Assembly (NCBI RefSeq): GCF_014898175.1
Contig: NZ_CP062948.1
Coordinates: 2,480,001 to 2,544,000 of the forward strand
DNA: 64,000 nucleotides
DNA from: Bifidobacterium lemurum
GTDB lineage: Bacteria > Actinomycetota > Actinomycetes > Actinomycetales > Bifidobacteriaceae
Direction: 5' to 3'
In this document: piece by piece, positions 17,736-28,107 of the stretch
Layout of the letters: each line of letters begins with the position of its first letter
How positions within the stretch are numbered: position 1 is the first letter of the stretch
Program-made: the position numbers and the translations under genes
The notes under the pieces: model-generated
Seen by the model: only the letters and a program-made list of their open reading frames with translations
The model's database searches: none
Told to the model about the DNA's origin: nothing

Positions 17736-17911
17736 AGAATCGCTCCTTGGACGGCGCTCCCCGTCCGGCCGACGGCCGCCGCGACGGCGGGCGCGACCGG
17801 ACCGGATGCGCATCATTGATACGCCTCACACTCTAGAAGAGGCGTATTTCGGATTCAAATGTTTCGCACGAGGGTTCAGCCATGCGCAAAAAGCATGGCG
17901 AATCCCGTCCG

Positions 17912-20900
17912 TCAGTCGACGGACTTCAGCGCGGCGAGCATATCGACCTTCTTCAAACGGCGCCACACGACCCAGCCGAGCGCGGCGAGCACCAGCGCGA
18001 TCACCAGAGCCGGCATCCAGAAGGCGTGCGGCACGAGGGACGGATCGAACATCACCTCGTCGGGCGGCACCTCGGTGATGATGTAGCGGTGCAGCCACGC
18101 GCCGAACCCGAACCCGGCCAGAACGCCCAACGCCGACAGCACCAGGGTCTCCCGGTAGATGTACATCGTCGTCTCACCCGTGTGGAAGCCGAGCACCTTG
18201 ATGGTCGACAGCTCGCGGATGCGTTCGGACACGTTGAGATTGGTGAGGTTGTAGAGGATCACCACGCCGAGCAGCACGGCCACGACGATCAGCACCTCCA
18301 TGATCTGGTTGAGCGAGATGACGATCTGGTCGACCATCTGCTTGTTCGTGATGTTCTGCACCACTCCCCTCACGCCGGAAAGCTCCATGAACCGCGCCCC
18401 CTGCTCGGCCGCGTTGTCGGTGCTGGTATCGACGAGCCTGACCATATGCGCATTGGACTGGTATTCCTGATGGAAGGCGCGTTCGTACCCTCCGGAGCTC
18501 ATGACCACGAAATGTCCGATGTACATCTCGCACACGCCGGTGACCGTGATGCGGCGCTCCACGCCGTTCTCGTCGTCCACGGCGAATGTGTCGCCCACGC
18601 CGACGCCCAAGGTTTCGCTGAGCCGTTCCGAAATGACGGCGCCGTTGTCGGTGAGCACCTGGGTACGCTCCGTGCCGCGCTCGCGCAGCGTCATATAGTC
18701 GCCGTAGTTGTACGGATCGTCCGTCACCAGCAGGGTCATCTCCTGCTTGTCGACGGAATCCCGGACGGTTTTCGTCAGCGTCTCGTAGTGGATGGGCATC
18801 GACGAGCTCACCGCGTCGTCTTCGAGCGCCGTCTGCACCTCGTCGCTCTGCTCCTGGTTGTTGTCGGAGTTCTCCGCCACGATGAGGTCGTAGTGGATCA
18901 GGTCGCCGAACTGGCGCTCGCTGATCTCGCCGATGGAGCCCTGCACGCCGAGCCCGGCGAACAGCAGCGCCACAGCGCCGCACACGCCGAATATGGTCAT
19001 CACCATGCGTCCCTTGTATCGGAACAGGTTGCGCGCCGTGACCTTGCGCGTGAAGCTCATCCGGTTCCATAGCGGCGTGACCCGTTCGAGCAGGATCGTG
19101 GACCCTTTGGCGGGCGGTTTGGGCAACAGCAGTGCGGCGGGCTTCTCGCGCAGTTCGCGCGAGGCGACCAGCCATGAGGGCAATACGGCGCTCGCCCAGG
19201 CGAGCAGGAACGCCACGAGCGTGATGCCGGGGTGGAATTCGAGACTGATGCGGGGCAGTCGGAATCCGTTCGAATACGCCCGGTCCACGATCAGCGGCAG
19301 CAGCGTGTGTCCGGCGGCCGCGCCGATTATGGTGCCGACGGTGGAGGCGGCGAAGCCGTACATGGTGAATTTCCGCATCACATCCATATCGGAGTATCCC
19401 AGCGCTTTGAGGGTGCCGGAGTTGACGCGCTCCTCGTCGACCATGCGTCCCATGGTCGCAAAGGTGACCAGCGCCGCCACCAGATAAAGGAAGATCGGGA
19501 AGATGCGCGCCAGTTTCGCCACGATGTCCGCGATGATCATGTACACGCGGTAGCCCTCGCCGCCAAGTCCCTCGCGCCGTCCGTTGACGGAATAAGCCGG
19601 CACGCTTAGGCCTTCCACCTTCTCCTCGGCAAGACGGATCTGCCGTTCGGCTTCGGCGATCTGCTCCTCGGCCGCCGGCTTGGCCTCGTTGAATTCGTCG
19701 AGTTTGGTCTGGTATTCCTCCTCGGCCTGTTCCAGCGTGCGCTGGCCTTCGATCAGCTGGCTTGTGCCGTCCGTCGCGGAGTCGGCGAGGTCGCCCGCCT
19801 TGGAACGGATGGAGCGCTGCGAATCCTGGATTTGGTCGGCCGTGCTGCCGATCTGGTTGTACAGGTCGCCGATGGCGTCGTTCAGCGCCTGAAGCTGCTG
19901 TTGGGCGGATTCGAGGGAATCGGCCTGTTGGTTGCGATTGTCGGACAGCACCTCCTCCAGCCGCTGTTGGGCGTCGCGCAGCGCGTTGATCGATGAGTCG
20001 ATCACGTCGAGATCGCCGCCGATGTCGTCCATCGTGGCCTGCGCGCCCAAAACCGCGGTGCTGCTTTCGGCTGAGATCTGATCCTTGCCTGCCTCGATCT
20101 GCGCTTTGGCTTGGTCGAGTTGCGCCTCGGCGTCGGCAAGCTGCGCCTTGGCCTCGTCGACCTGCTGGCGGGCCTTGGCTATCTGCTCGCGCCGGCTTTC
20201 CCGGATCTCCTCCACACGTTTGTCGGGCTGGTCCGCAAGACGCGTGGAGAGCTCGTCCTTGTGCTCCTGCACGCGGTCGGCGTACTCGTCGCTCCAATAG
20301 TCGAGTCCCTGCGTGTCGGTGAAGGTGATGCGGGCGATCATCGCCACGGCGGAGTCGAATGCCGCTTCGGTCACGACCGCGTACTGGTTGAGCTGTCCGC
20401 TGCCCGCCGTGGACGTGCCCAGGTTGAGTCCGGAGATCGCCTCGCTGGAACGCACGAATCCCACCACTTCGAATTCGTCGGCGGTCAGCACCGTGTCTCC
20501 GGCGATGTCTGGCTCCTCGGTGAGCGTGAAGGTGCTGCCGACGCCATAGGAGTCCTTTAATCCCTCGTCCAGCGCGATCTCGTCGGATGCCTGGGGCAGT
20601 CTGCCTTCGATCACCTCATAGGTGGATACGGCTTCGGGCAGCGAGTTGATCCGCACGCTGCGGTTCGTCCCCTTGATGACCACGTCTTTGAAATATCCGA
20701 ACTCCGCCTGGCGCACGCCCGGCGTGCCCGAGATGACGGTCCGGTCGTCGTCGTTCAGCCCGTATTCGGACACCACGGTCACGTCGGCGAGGTTGTGCTC
20801 CCCATAGAACGCCTCGCCGGTAGCCTCCATATCCGGCCCCGTGACCCACAGTCCGACCAGGGCGAACGACCCCAGCGCCATCAGGCAGACGATGGAGACG

Positions 20901-20962
20901 AAGCGTCCCCACGAATGTGTGAAGGCCAGACGGATGTCTTTGCGCAGCATGCGTTTGGCCAT
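17912..20962 (-). CDS. ABC transporter permease, FtsX/MacB-like with coiled-coil
   Basis: The 1016-residue protein starts with a membrane helix (LMALGSFALVGLWVTG) and an extracellular periplasmic-core-like domain. A long Ala/Gln/Glu coiled coil follows at about 260-450 (AKAQLADAEAQLDQAKAQIEAG), then an FtsX membrane unit (IFLYLVAALVTFATMGRMVDEERVNSGTLKALGY) and a second one at the C-terminus (LLGVVILYNLTNLNVSERIRELSTIKVLG). Such permeases form exporters or mechanotransmission complexes with a LolD-type ATPase, here the gene immediately upstream. It is probably a drug, peptide or lipid exporter. Confidence 0.9.
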   Translation of the reverse strand: MAKRMLRKDIRLAFTHSWGRFVSIVCLMALGSFALVGLWVTGPDMEATGEAFYGEHNLADVTVVSEYGLNDDDRTVISGTPGVRQAEFGYFKDVVIKGTNRSVRINSLPEAVSTYEVIEGRLPQASDEIALDEGLKDSYGVGSTFTLTEEPDIAGDTVLTADEFEVVGFVRSSEAISGLNLGTSTAGSGQLNQYAVVTEAAFDSAVAMIARITFTDTQGLDYWSDEYADRVQEHKDELSTRLADQPDKRVEEIRESRREQIAKARQQVDEAKAQLADAEAQLDQAKAQIEAGKDQISAESSTAVLGAQATMDDIGGDLDVIDSSINALRDAQQRLEEVLSDNRNQQADSLESAQQQLQALNDAIGDLYNQIGSTADQIQDSQRSIRSKAGDLADSATDGTSQLIEGQRTLEQAEEEYQTKLDEFNEAKPAAEEQIAEAERQIRLAEEKVEGLSVPAYSVNGRREGLGGEGYRVYMIIADIVAKLARIFPIFLYLVAALVTFATMGRMVDEERVNSGTLKALGYSDMDVMRKFTMYGFAASTVGTIIGAAAGHTLLPLIVDRAYSNGFRLPRISLEFHPGITLVAFLLAWASAVLPSWLVASRELREKPAALLLPKPPAKGSTILLERVTPLWNRMSFTRKVTARNLFRYKGRMVMTIFGVCGAVALLFAGLGVQGSIGEISERQFGDLIHYDLIVAENSDNNQEQSDEVQTALEDDAVSSSMPIHYETLTKTVRDSVDKQEMTLLVTDDPYNYGDYMTLRERGTERTQVLTDNGAVISERLSETLGVGVGDTFAVDDENGVERRITVTGVCEMYIGHFVVMSSGGYERAFHQEYQSNAHMVRLVDTSTDNAAEQGARFMELSGVRGVVQNITNKQMVDQIVISLNQIMEVLIVVAVLLGVVILYNLTNLNVSERIRELSTIKVLGFHTGETTMYIYRETLVLSALGVLAGFGFGAWLHRYIITEVPPDEVMFDPSLVPHAFWMPALVIALVLAALGWVVWRRLKKVDMLAALKSVD

Positions 20963-20963
20963 G

Positions 20964-21665
20964 TCACCACTCCAGATCCTTGATGTCCATCGGATGCTCG
21001 TTGGTCTCCACGGCGGTGACGCGTCCGTCGTGCATGCGGATCACGCGGTCCGCGATGGGCGCGATGGCCGAGTTGTGCGTGACGATAACGACGGTGGCGC
21101 CGCGTTGGCGGCTCATGTCCTGCAGGATCTGGAGCACCTGCTTGCCGGTGTTGTAGTCGAGGGCACCGGTGGGTTCGTCGCACAGCAGGATCTTCGGGTT
21201 CTTCGCCACGGCCCTGGCGATGGCGACGCGCTGCTGCTCCCCGCCGGACAGTTGCGCGGGGAAGTTGTTCACACGGTCGCGCAATCCCACGTCGGTCAGC
21301 GCCTGCACGGGGTCCTGCGCGTCCGAGACGATCTCCGAGGCGAGTTCGACGTTCTCCTTGGCGGTGAGGTTGGCGACGAGATTGTAGAACTGGAACACGA
21401 AGCCGATGTCGTTGCGGCGGTAGTCGGTGAGCTGCCGGGCGGAATATCCGGAGATGTCCTTGCCATCGACGACGACCTGCCCCGAGGTGTTGGTGTCCAT
21501 GCCCCCCAGGATGTTGAGCACCGTCGATTTGCCCGCGCCGGACGCGCCGAGGATGATGGCGAGCTCACCCTGTTCGATGGCGAAGGTGACGTCCTTGTTG
21601 GCTTCGATGACGGTGTCTCCCATGCGGTAGCGTTTGACGCTGTGGTTCATCTCGATGTATGGCAT
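20964..21665 (-). CDS. ABC transporter ATP-binding protein (LolD/MacB type)
   Basis: The 233-residue ATPase has Walker [14 protein letters not shown], signature [15 protein letters not shown], Walker [17 protein letters not shown] and H-loop VTHNSAIA. Length and motifs fit the MacB/LolD group that energises FtsX-type permeases. It ends one base before the permease start, so the two form one operon, probably controlled by the divergent TetR-type regulator at 21813. Confidence 0.93.
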   Translation of the reverse strand: MPYIEMNHSVKRYRMGDTVIEANKDVTFAIEQGELAIILGASGAGKSTVLNILGGMDTNTSGQVVVDGKDISGYSARQLTDYRRNDIGFVFQFYNLVANLTAKENVELASEIVSDAQDPVQALTDVGLRDRVNNFPAQLSGGEQQRVAIARAVAKNPKILLCDEPTGALDYNTGKQVLQILQDMSRQRGATVVIVTHNSAIAPIADRVIRMHDGRVTAVETNEHPMDIKDLEW

Positions 21666-21683
21666 TGCCGTGTATGATCCTTA

Positions 21684-21780
21684 ATTGAACAACATGTTGA
21701 TTTATTGTCGTTGCGATTGTAGAATTCGAACGACGACGGGTCAATGAACAATCCGCTTCGAGTTGTTCAATTTGAACACT
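21684..21780. promoter_or_regulatory. Divergent operator region with TTGAAC/GTTCAA palindromes
   Basis: Between the ABC operon and the regulator gene lie AATTGAACAACATGTTGATT, which contains the perfect palindrome CAACATGTTG, and GTTGTTCAATTTGAACAC. Both share the TTGTTCAA/TTGAAC half-site, as expected for a TetR dimer binding in its own divergent promoter. Inferred, not tested. Confidence 0.5.
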
Positions 21781-21812
21781 TCGAGGCGAATCGTCGAAAC
21801 AAAGGAGCCGGC

Positions 21813-22406
21813 ATGACGGCGAAACGCGCCACCAAATCGGAAGCGAAGATTCGCGCCGCCTTCATCACGCTGATGGGCACGAAAGGATTCGACGCCATGA
21901 CCGTGAGCGACATCGCGCGCGAGGCGGGCGTCAACCGGGGCACCTTCTACATGCATTATCTCGACAAATACGATCTGCGCCAAAGACTGATCGATGACGA
22001 GGTCGAAACCATCGCCTCGATGGTGCTGGACGCCGCACCCGACCGGAAATCGCGCGAGCGTCTCGACCCATGCGACTACATCCCCTATGACGCGATTCTC
22101 GCGGCGCTCACCCGCATCCGCGACGAATACGAGTTCTTCGCCGCCATCACCGTGCAAGGCTCGGACACGACCCTCTACGACCGTATGAAGGATATCCTTA
22201 AAAACTTGGTCGATGTGAAGCTGCCGGGGCCGGGAGCCGACGGCTCCCACGGCATTCCCCGGCCGTACGCGCAGGAGATCCTCGCCTCGGCGGTCTCGTC
22301 GATCCTGTGGCTGTGGCTGCGGCGAGGCTGCAAGGAAAGCCCCGAACAGATCGCCTCGATCATCGAACGCAACAAGACCCTGGCCCCCGTCGCCCTGATC
22401 GAGTGA
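21813..22406 (+). CDS. TetR/AcrR-family regulator of the adjacent ABC exporter
   Basis: ATG 21813 is chosen for the AAAGGAG just upstream; the in-frame start 23 codons earlier lies inside the palindromic operator region. The 197-residue protein has a TetR HTH (KIRAAFITLMGTKGFDAMTVSDIAREAG, with recognition helix VNRGTFYMHYLDKYDL) and a helical effector domain with a hydrophobic end SSILWLWLRRG. It is divergent from the ABC operon and probably represses it. Confidence 0.88.
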   Translation: MTAKRATKSEAKIRAAFITLMGTKGFDAMTVSDIAREAGVNRGTFYMHYLDKYDLRQRLIDDEVETIASMVLDAAPDRKSRERLDPCDYIPYDAILAALTRIRDEYEFFAAITVQGSDTTLYDRMKDILKNLVDVKLPGPGADGSHGIPRPYAQEILASAVSSILWLWLRRGCKESPEQIASIIERNKTLAPVALIE

Positions 22407-22510
22407 ACGCTGTGTCGGCATCGTGGCGACGTGATTCGGCGCGGAATGAACACGGTCCAAGGCGAGTAGAGTGGGCTGCGTCAGCACCGGCCGCAACGAA
22501 GGGACTCCCC

Positions 22511-24378
22511 ATGGACAGCGCACAAGACGTAGAACGTCGCCATCTTCTTCTGCATGCGGCCTATGACGCCGCCTCCGTGCGCGCGATGGAGCGCCCTCTG
22601 CTCGACGACAACGTGCCGCTGATGCGCATGGCCGCCTCGGCCACGGCGCAGGTGGCCGCCCGCATGCTGGACGACGCGGAAGTCGATTTGGACCACGCCC
22701 GCGTCGTGCTGCTCGCCGGCGCCGGAGACAACGGCGGAGACGGACTGTTCGCGGCCGCCGCGCTGGCCGAGGAGGGCGCGAAGGTGACCGCCATCGCCGT
22801 GGGGCGCGCGTTGCACGACAAGGGATTCGCCGCGTTCGTACGGGCCGGCGGCAAAGTGCTGGTGCTCGACCCCGCCGCCGACATCGCGGGCTGCTCCGCC
22901 GGATTCTCCGCGGGCGAGGCCGGGGAACGGCTGCAGGCCGCCATCGAGCTGGCCCAACGTGCACATCTGATCATCGATGCGATGACCGGCATCGGGCTGG
23001 TCGGCCCGTTGCGCGGCATCCCCGCCACCATCGCCGCCTCGCTCGGCATGTCCCCCGCGAGGGTGACCCATCCGCGCCGCTCCCCTATCGGGCGGCCATG
23101 CCCAACCGCGAACCGTCCGGCGAACTGCCGATGGTGCTCGCCGTCGACACGCCATCCGGCGTGGGAGTGGACGACGGTTCGCTGCCCGGACCGTATATCC
23201 CCGCCGACATGACGGTGACGTTCGGCGCGATGAAGTCCTGCGCCGTGCTGCCGCCGGCCACATTCGCCTGCGGTCGGCTTGAGCTGGTCGATTTCGGGTT
23301 CGATCTGGACTCGCGCAATCCCGTCGTGACGGCGGTGGGCGGTGAACAGGCCGGCGAAGCCATACGCCTGCCCCATGCGATGGATTCCAAATACTCGCGA
23401 GGCGTGGTGGGACTGGTCACCGGCTCCGCGAGATACCCCGGCGCCGCCGTGCTCACCGTGCGGGCCGCGTCGCGCGCGAACACCGGCATGGTGCGCTATC
23501 TCGGCCCCGAACGCGCGCAGAACATGGTGCTCGCCGCCGTGCCCGAGGCGGTGCTCGGCAAAGGACATGTGCAGTCGTGGGTGGTCGGCTCCGGCGTGCC
23601 CGATGCGGCGGCGCTCAAACCCGGCGAGAACGACATCCAACGCGAGACCATTGCACGGCTGCTGGCCCATTACGAGCTCGCCGTGGACGCCACCGACGAC
23701 GACCCCGCCTACGATATGCCGCCCATCGTGGTGGACGCCGGCGCGTTGGACCTGCTGCCCGGCCAGGTGCCGCCGCAGGTGATCGTCACGCCTCATGCCG
23801 GAGAACTGGCCAAACTCCTCAACCGTCTGCGCGGGGACGCGCCGCGAGTGGATGATGAGAACGCGGGCGGCACCGCGTTGGATTCCGCCGTGCTGGATTC
23901 CGCAGGGCGCGGCGAGCCCGTATCGGCGGCCGACGTGCTGGCCGAACCGTTGCGGTACGCGCGGCTTGCGCATGATCTGACCGGCGCGACGGTGCTGCTC
24001 AAAGGCGCGGTCACCATCGTCGTCGGCGAATCGGATATGACGCTGGCCTCGGGCGTCGCGCCCGCCTGGCTGGGCACCGCCGGCGCGGGCGACGTGCTTG
24101 CCGGCATGCTCGGCGCGCTGCTGGCGCAATACGACGAGGACGCCGAAGGGGTGGACGCGGACGAATACGCCGACGACGTGGCCTCCATCGCCGCGGCAGG
24201 CGCCTATCTGCACGGAATGGCGGCCTCCATCGCCTCGGAATCCGAACAGCGCGGCTGGCAGGAGCCGGATGTGTTCGGCATGACGGGCCGGCATCGGTTC
24301 AACGCCGTGGGCCATCCGATCGTCGCCTCCGATGTGGCCAGGGCCATTCCCGACGCGATCGCGGAACTGCTCGCCTAG
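22511..24378 (+). pseudogene. nnr: Bifunctional NAD(P)HX epimerase/dehydratase, frameshifted
   Basis: The N-terminal half (from ATG 22511) is the YjeF-N epimerase domain with LLAGAGDNGGDGLFAAAAL and LIIDAMTGIGLVGPLRG. The C-terminal half is the carbohydrate-kinase-like ADP/ATP-dependent dehydratase (IVVDAGALDLLP, VIVTPHAGELAKLLNRL, GTAGAGDVLAGMLGAL). Together they repair hydrated NAD(P)H. The two parts lie in different frames. Removing two bases (GC) from CCGCGCCG at 23071-23078 gives PPLPYRAAMPNREPSGELPM and one frame of 621 residues to the stop at 24378. As given, the first frame runs out near 23212. Both halves are otherwise well conserved, so the lesion is recent or an error. Confidence 0.85.
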
Positions 24379-24425
24379 TCGCGCGCGGCCCCATATCCGG
24401 CGCGCGGGCCTGGGCGGACGGTATC

Positions 24426-25055
24426 ATGGCACGCATGATTACCGATGTGATTTTCGATTTCTGCGGCGTGCTGTTCGATTGGCAGTGCCGCGCCTGCTTG
24501 GAGAAGGCCGGCTACCCGGCCGAACTGGTCGACCATATCTGCGCGGACGACGACCCGTGCGGCTTCTACGCCTATGAGGACCGCATGGACGCGGGTGAGG
24601 ATTTCGCCGACATCCTGCCGGATGTGCGCCGCGAACAGGGCGACGAGATCGCCGAGGTGTTCCGCTACTACATCGGGCATTACGGCGATTCGCTCCCCCG
24701 CATGCTGCCGGGCATGGAGGATCTGCTGCGCGACCTCAAGACGGCCGGATTCGGCGTGTGGGGGCTGACCAACTGGTCTCATGAGACCTTCCACGTCGCC
24801 TTCGAGAAATATCCGCAGGTCGAAAAGCTGCTCGCCGGCACCGTCGTCTCCGGCGTGGAGAAGATGCACAAGCCCAACGCCGACATCTACGAGATGACGT
24901 TGAACCGTTTCGGCCTGACGGCGGAGCGGTGCGTGTTCTTCGACGATACGGCGAAGAACATCGACGGCGCGAACGCCGTGGGATTGCACGGCCGGCGTTT
25001 CACCACCGCCGAGCAGGCCCGCGCCGACCTCGCCGCGCTGGGCGTCGCACTATAG
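24426..25055 (+). CDS. HAD-superfamily hydrolase, IA-type
   Basis: The 209-residue protein carries HAD motif I as VIFDFCGVLFDW (nucleophilic Asp), motif II region WGLTNWSHETF, the motif III lysine in GVEKMHKPNADIYE, and motif IV CVFFDDTAKNIDGANAVG. A start nine bases downstream is equally possible. It is probably a phosphatase or haloacid dehalogenase-like enzyme on a small phosphorylated metabolite; the substrate is unknown. Confidence 0.88.
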   Translation: MARMITDVIFDFCGVLFDWQCRACLEKAGYPAELVDHICADDDPCGFYAYEDRMDAGEDFADILPDVRREQGDEIAEVFRYYIGHYGDSLPRMLPGMEDLLRDLKTAGFGVWGLTNWSHETFHVAFEKYPQVEKLLAGTVVSGVEKMHKPNADIYEMTLNRFGLTAERCVFFDDTAKNIDGANAVGLHGRRFTTAEQARADLAALGVAL

Positions 25056-25102
25056 GGTATAAGTGGTCTTTTCGGCCACGGCGACTGCTATAAATAAGCC
25101 TT

Positions 25103-26026
25103 ATGACTCTGCTGCAACTCAAGTACATCGTCAAAATCGTCGAATGCGGCTCCATGAACGAGGCCTCGCACGCGTTGTACGTGTCGCAACCGGCGCTGAG
25201 CTCGTCGGTCAAAGAGCTGGAGAACGAGCTGGGCATCGAGATCTTCACCCGCTCGTCGCAAGGCATCGCGCTGACCGTGGACGGCGCCGAATTCCTCACC
25301 TACGCGCGCCAGGTGCTCGACCAGGCCGCCCTGCTCGAGGAACGCTACAAGCACGCCAAACCGCGCAAGCAGCTGTGCCAGGTCTCCACGCAGCACTACA
25401 TGTTCGCCGTCGAGGCCTTCGTCAAGATGATCGAATCGCTTAAATCCGACGAATACGAGTTCACGATCCGCGAGACCCGCACGCGCGACATCATCAACCA
25501 GGTCGCCAACATGCAGTCCGAGATCGGCATCATGTACCTTTCGGACTTCAACAAGGACGTGATCGGCAAGCTGCTGCGCGAGAAGCATCTGGAATTCCAC
25601 CCGCTGTTCCGCGCGCCGCTGCACGTGTTCATCTCGCGCAGCAATCCGCTGGCCGGCAAGAAGGTCGTCACCATGGAGGATCTGAAACCCTTCCCGTTCA
25701 TCCAATACGAGCAGGGCGAGGAGGGCTCCTTCTACTTCTACGAGGAGGCGGTCTGGCCGGACTACGCGCCCAAGCAGATCAACGTGACCGACCGCGCCAC
25801 CATCCTCAACTTCATCATCGGCCTCAACGGATACACGGTGTGCACCGGCATCGACAACGGCGATCTCAACAACGAGAAGATCATCACCGTGCCGCTCGAC
25901 TCCGACGAGACGATGCTGGTTGGTTGGATCACCAACGAGCGCACGAAACTGTCCAAGGCCGCCGAAACCTATCTGGACAAGCTCAAGGCGGTGGTGGCCG
26001 ATCAGGGGTACGCGCTGATCGACTGA
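25103..26026 (+). CDS. LysR-family transcriptional regulator
   Basis: The 307-residue protein begins directly with the LysR winged HTH (TLLQLKYIVKIVECGSMNEA, then LYVSQPALSSSVKELENELG). An effector-binding domain with the LysR type 2 periplasmic-binding fold follows (EIGIMYLSDFNKDVIGKLL). No divergent gene faces it, so its target is not evident. It follows the HAD gene in the same direction after a 48-base gap. Confidence 0.9.
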   Translation: MTLLQLKYIVKIVECGSMNEASHALYVSQPALSSSVKELENELGIEIFTRSSQGIALTVDGAEFLTYARQVLDQAALLEERYKHAKPRKQLCQVSTQHYMFAVEAFVKMIESLKSDEYEFTIRETRTRDIINQVANMQSEIGIMYLSDFNKDVIGKLLREKHLEFHPLFRAPLHVFISRSNPLAGKKVVTMEDLKPFPFIQYEQGEEGSFYFYEEAVWPDYAPKQINVTDRATILNFIIGLNGYTVCTGIDNGDLNNEKIITVPLDSDETMLVGWITNERTKLSKAAETYLDKLKAVVADQGYALID

Positions 26027-26071
26027 TCCAGCCCGAAGCGCCCGTCCGTGCGGAAGATCGGTCGGGACATA

Positions 26072-26088
26072 CCCTGATTTTCCCCTGA
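26072..26088 (+). promoter_or_regulatory. 17-bp motif CCCTGATTTTCCCCTGA, copy 2
   Basis: Identical to 8876-8892. It lies 73 bases before the ATG of the DUF975-type membrane gene, a position comparable to copy 1 upstream of the membrane phosphodiesterase. Confidence 0.45.
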
Positions 26089-26161
26089 GAGGATTGGAGA
26101 TGCCGGTCTGCGCGCAGGGACGGCGGTATTCTATGAGGAGCGAAGAGGGAGGCTCCGCCGC

Positions 26162-27974
26162 ATGGATAGAAAAGAGATGAAGAGGCAGGCCCGACGCACC
26201 CTGCGCGGGCACTACTGGATTCTGGTCATCGTATGCCTGTTCGCGTCGTTCCTCGGCGCGGAATACGGCTCGTCGTTGTGGGCCACCACCTATGAGGATA
26301 CGAGCGTGGTGAGCGCCGAAACCAGCGATCGGCTGCAATCGCTGGTCGCGGACATCGCCACGGACAACGAAGCCGAAGCCCGCGACGAGGTGCAGCAGCG
26401 TCAGGATGAGATCAAACGCGAGGACACCGTCAAAGCGTTGGGTCGTTCGCGCGGCGTGTTCTCCACCGTGCTCAACTCCTTCTCGTCGGGAGGCGTCATC
26501 CTTACCGTCTTCGATGCGATTCGATCCGTCGCGAGCTCGCAAAGCATCGCGGTCGTGATACTGGTGGTGCTCAGTCTCGTCGTCTACACCTTCGTCTGGC
26601 TGTTTATCAGAGACGTATCTCATCGTCGCCCGCAGGATGGTTCTGGAAAGCCGCGTCTACGAGCGTGTGCCGCTGCGTCGCTTCCTCTACCCCATCCAAA
26701 CCCGCCAGTGGCCCAGGATGGCGTGGAACATGTTCGTGCGTTACGTCTACCAATTTCTGTGGACGCTTACCATCGTCGGCGGCATCATCAAACGATACTC
26801 CTACATCATGGTGCCGTACATTCTGGCGGAGAACCCCACCATCCGGGCGAACGAGGCCATCACCCTGTCCCGGCGCATGATGAAGGGGCACAAATGGGAG
26901 TGCTTCGTGGTCGAGCTGAGCTTCCTCGGCTGGGAGATGCTGAACGTGGCCACGTTCAGCCTGGTGGGCATCTTCTATTCCAATGCGTACCAAGCCGCCT
27001 TCTACGGCGAGTACTACGCGTACCTGCGCGGACTGGCCAAGACGAGCGGACTGCCCGGCAGCGAACTGATGTGCGACGTCTACCTGTTCGAGAAGCCCCA
27101 ACGCGAGGCGGTGCGCTGCTCCTACAGCGACGTGGCGAGCGTGGTGGACGACGTCAGAGCCGCCGAACCGGTCGCCAAGCCGAGCGGATTCGTCGGATTC
27201 CTGTCGCAGCAGCTGGGCATCCAAATAAAATCCTCCCCGCAGGTGGTCGCGTATGAGGCGTATGAGGCGCGGCGGCATATGACGCGCGATGGACGTGACA
27301 TCATCGAAGCTCGCGTCTATCCGGGCAGACTCGCCCCCGCTCCGATGCGTTTCAAAATGGAGGTGACGTCCGACCTGACCGCCGCGCGAAGCTACACGGT
27401 GCTGAATCTGGTCATGATGTTCTTCATCTTCTGCTTCGTCGGATGGCTGTGGGAGGTCAGCCTCGCGCTCATCACGGAAGGCGCGTTCGTCAACCGGGGC
27501 ACCCTGCACGGCCCTTGGCTGCCTATCTACGGCACGGGCGGCGTCGTCATCCTCGTGCTGCTCAAACGCCTGCGCGACCGGCCGTATCTGGAATTCATCG
27601 CCGCGACGGTGTTGTGCGGCGTGCTGGAGTACTTCTCCTCCTGGTATCTGGAGATGACCCATGACGGGCAGCGTTGGTGGGATTACACCGGATACTTCCT
27701 CAACCTGAACGGCCGGATCTGCGCCGAGGGATTGCTGACCTTCGGACTGGGCGGCCTGGCGATCGTCTATGTGATCGCGCCCGCGCTCGACAACCAGCTG
27801 AGGAAGGTCAACGCCAAGACGTTGGCCGTGGTCGCGGTCGTGCTGTTGGCCGTCTATGCGGTCGACCAGGCGTATTCGATGGAACATCCGAACAGCGGGG
27901 CCGGGATCACGGATTATGCGGTTCGCACGTCCGAGATCTCCGCGCCGGACGTGCGAACATTCCGCACACGATAG
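26162..27974 (+). pseudogene. DUF975 / CmpB-type ABC-permease-like membrane protein, frameshifted
   Basis: The first part starts MDRKEMKRQARRTLRGHYWI, typical of DUF975 membrane proteins. The C-terminal part (FFIFCFVGWLWEVSLALITE...GTLHGPWLPIYGTGGV...LEYFSSWYLE...WWDYTGYFLNLNGRIC) is the putative ABC-permease domain PF06541. The frame changes near 26612. Removing one base there joins FIR to TYLIVARRMVLESRVYERV (two missing bases would fit equally). The intact protein would be about 603-604 residues. The fusion of the two domains is natural, but the present sequence does not encode it as one polypeptide. Confidence 0.72.
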
Positions 27975-28102
27975 TCACAGAGTCGCACACGGCGAAAACA
28001 ACAGAAATGGGTGGTTTTCCAATGAAAACCACCCATTGCCATGTTCGTTTCAGAGCCTCGAAAGGGTCGCACGGGAACCGTCGGGGCCGACGTCCGTGCG
28101 AC
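27943..28102 (-). repeat. CCGTGCGAC-bounded palindromic element, copy B, with terminator hairpin
   Basis: A perfect 14-bp stem (AATGGGTGGTTTTC, 28006-28019, and its complement 28024-28037) is flanked by segments that match copy A at 8055-8167. These are CCGTGCGACCCTTT and AAACGAACATG on one side, and GTGTG...TGTGACT...GTGTGCGGA on the other. Box CCGTGCGAC occurs at 28066-28074 (minus) and again at 28094-28102 (plus). The hairpin should terminate both convergent transcripts. The distal arm overlaps the last codons of the CmpB-like gene. Confidence 0.6.
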
Positions 28103-28107
28103 GGCCC

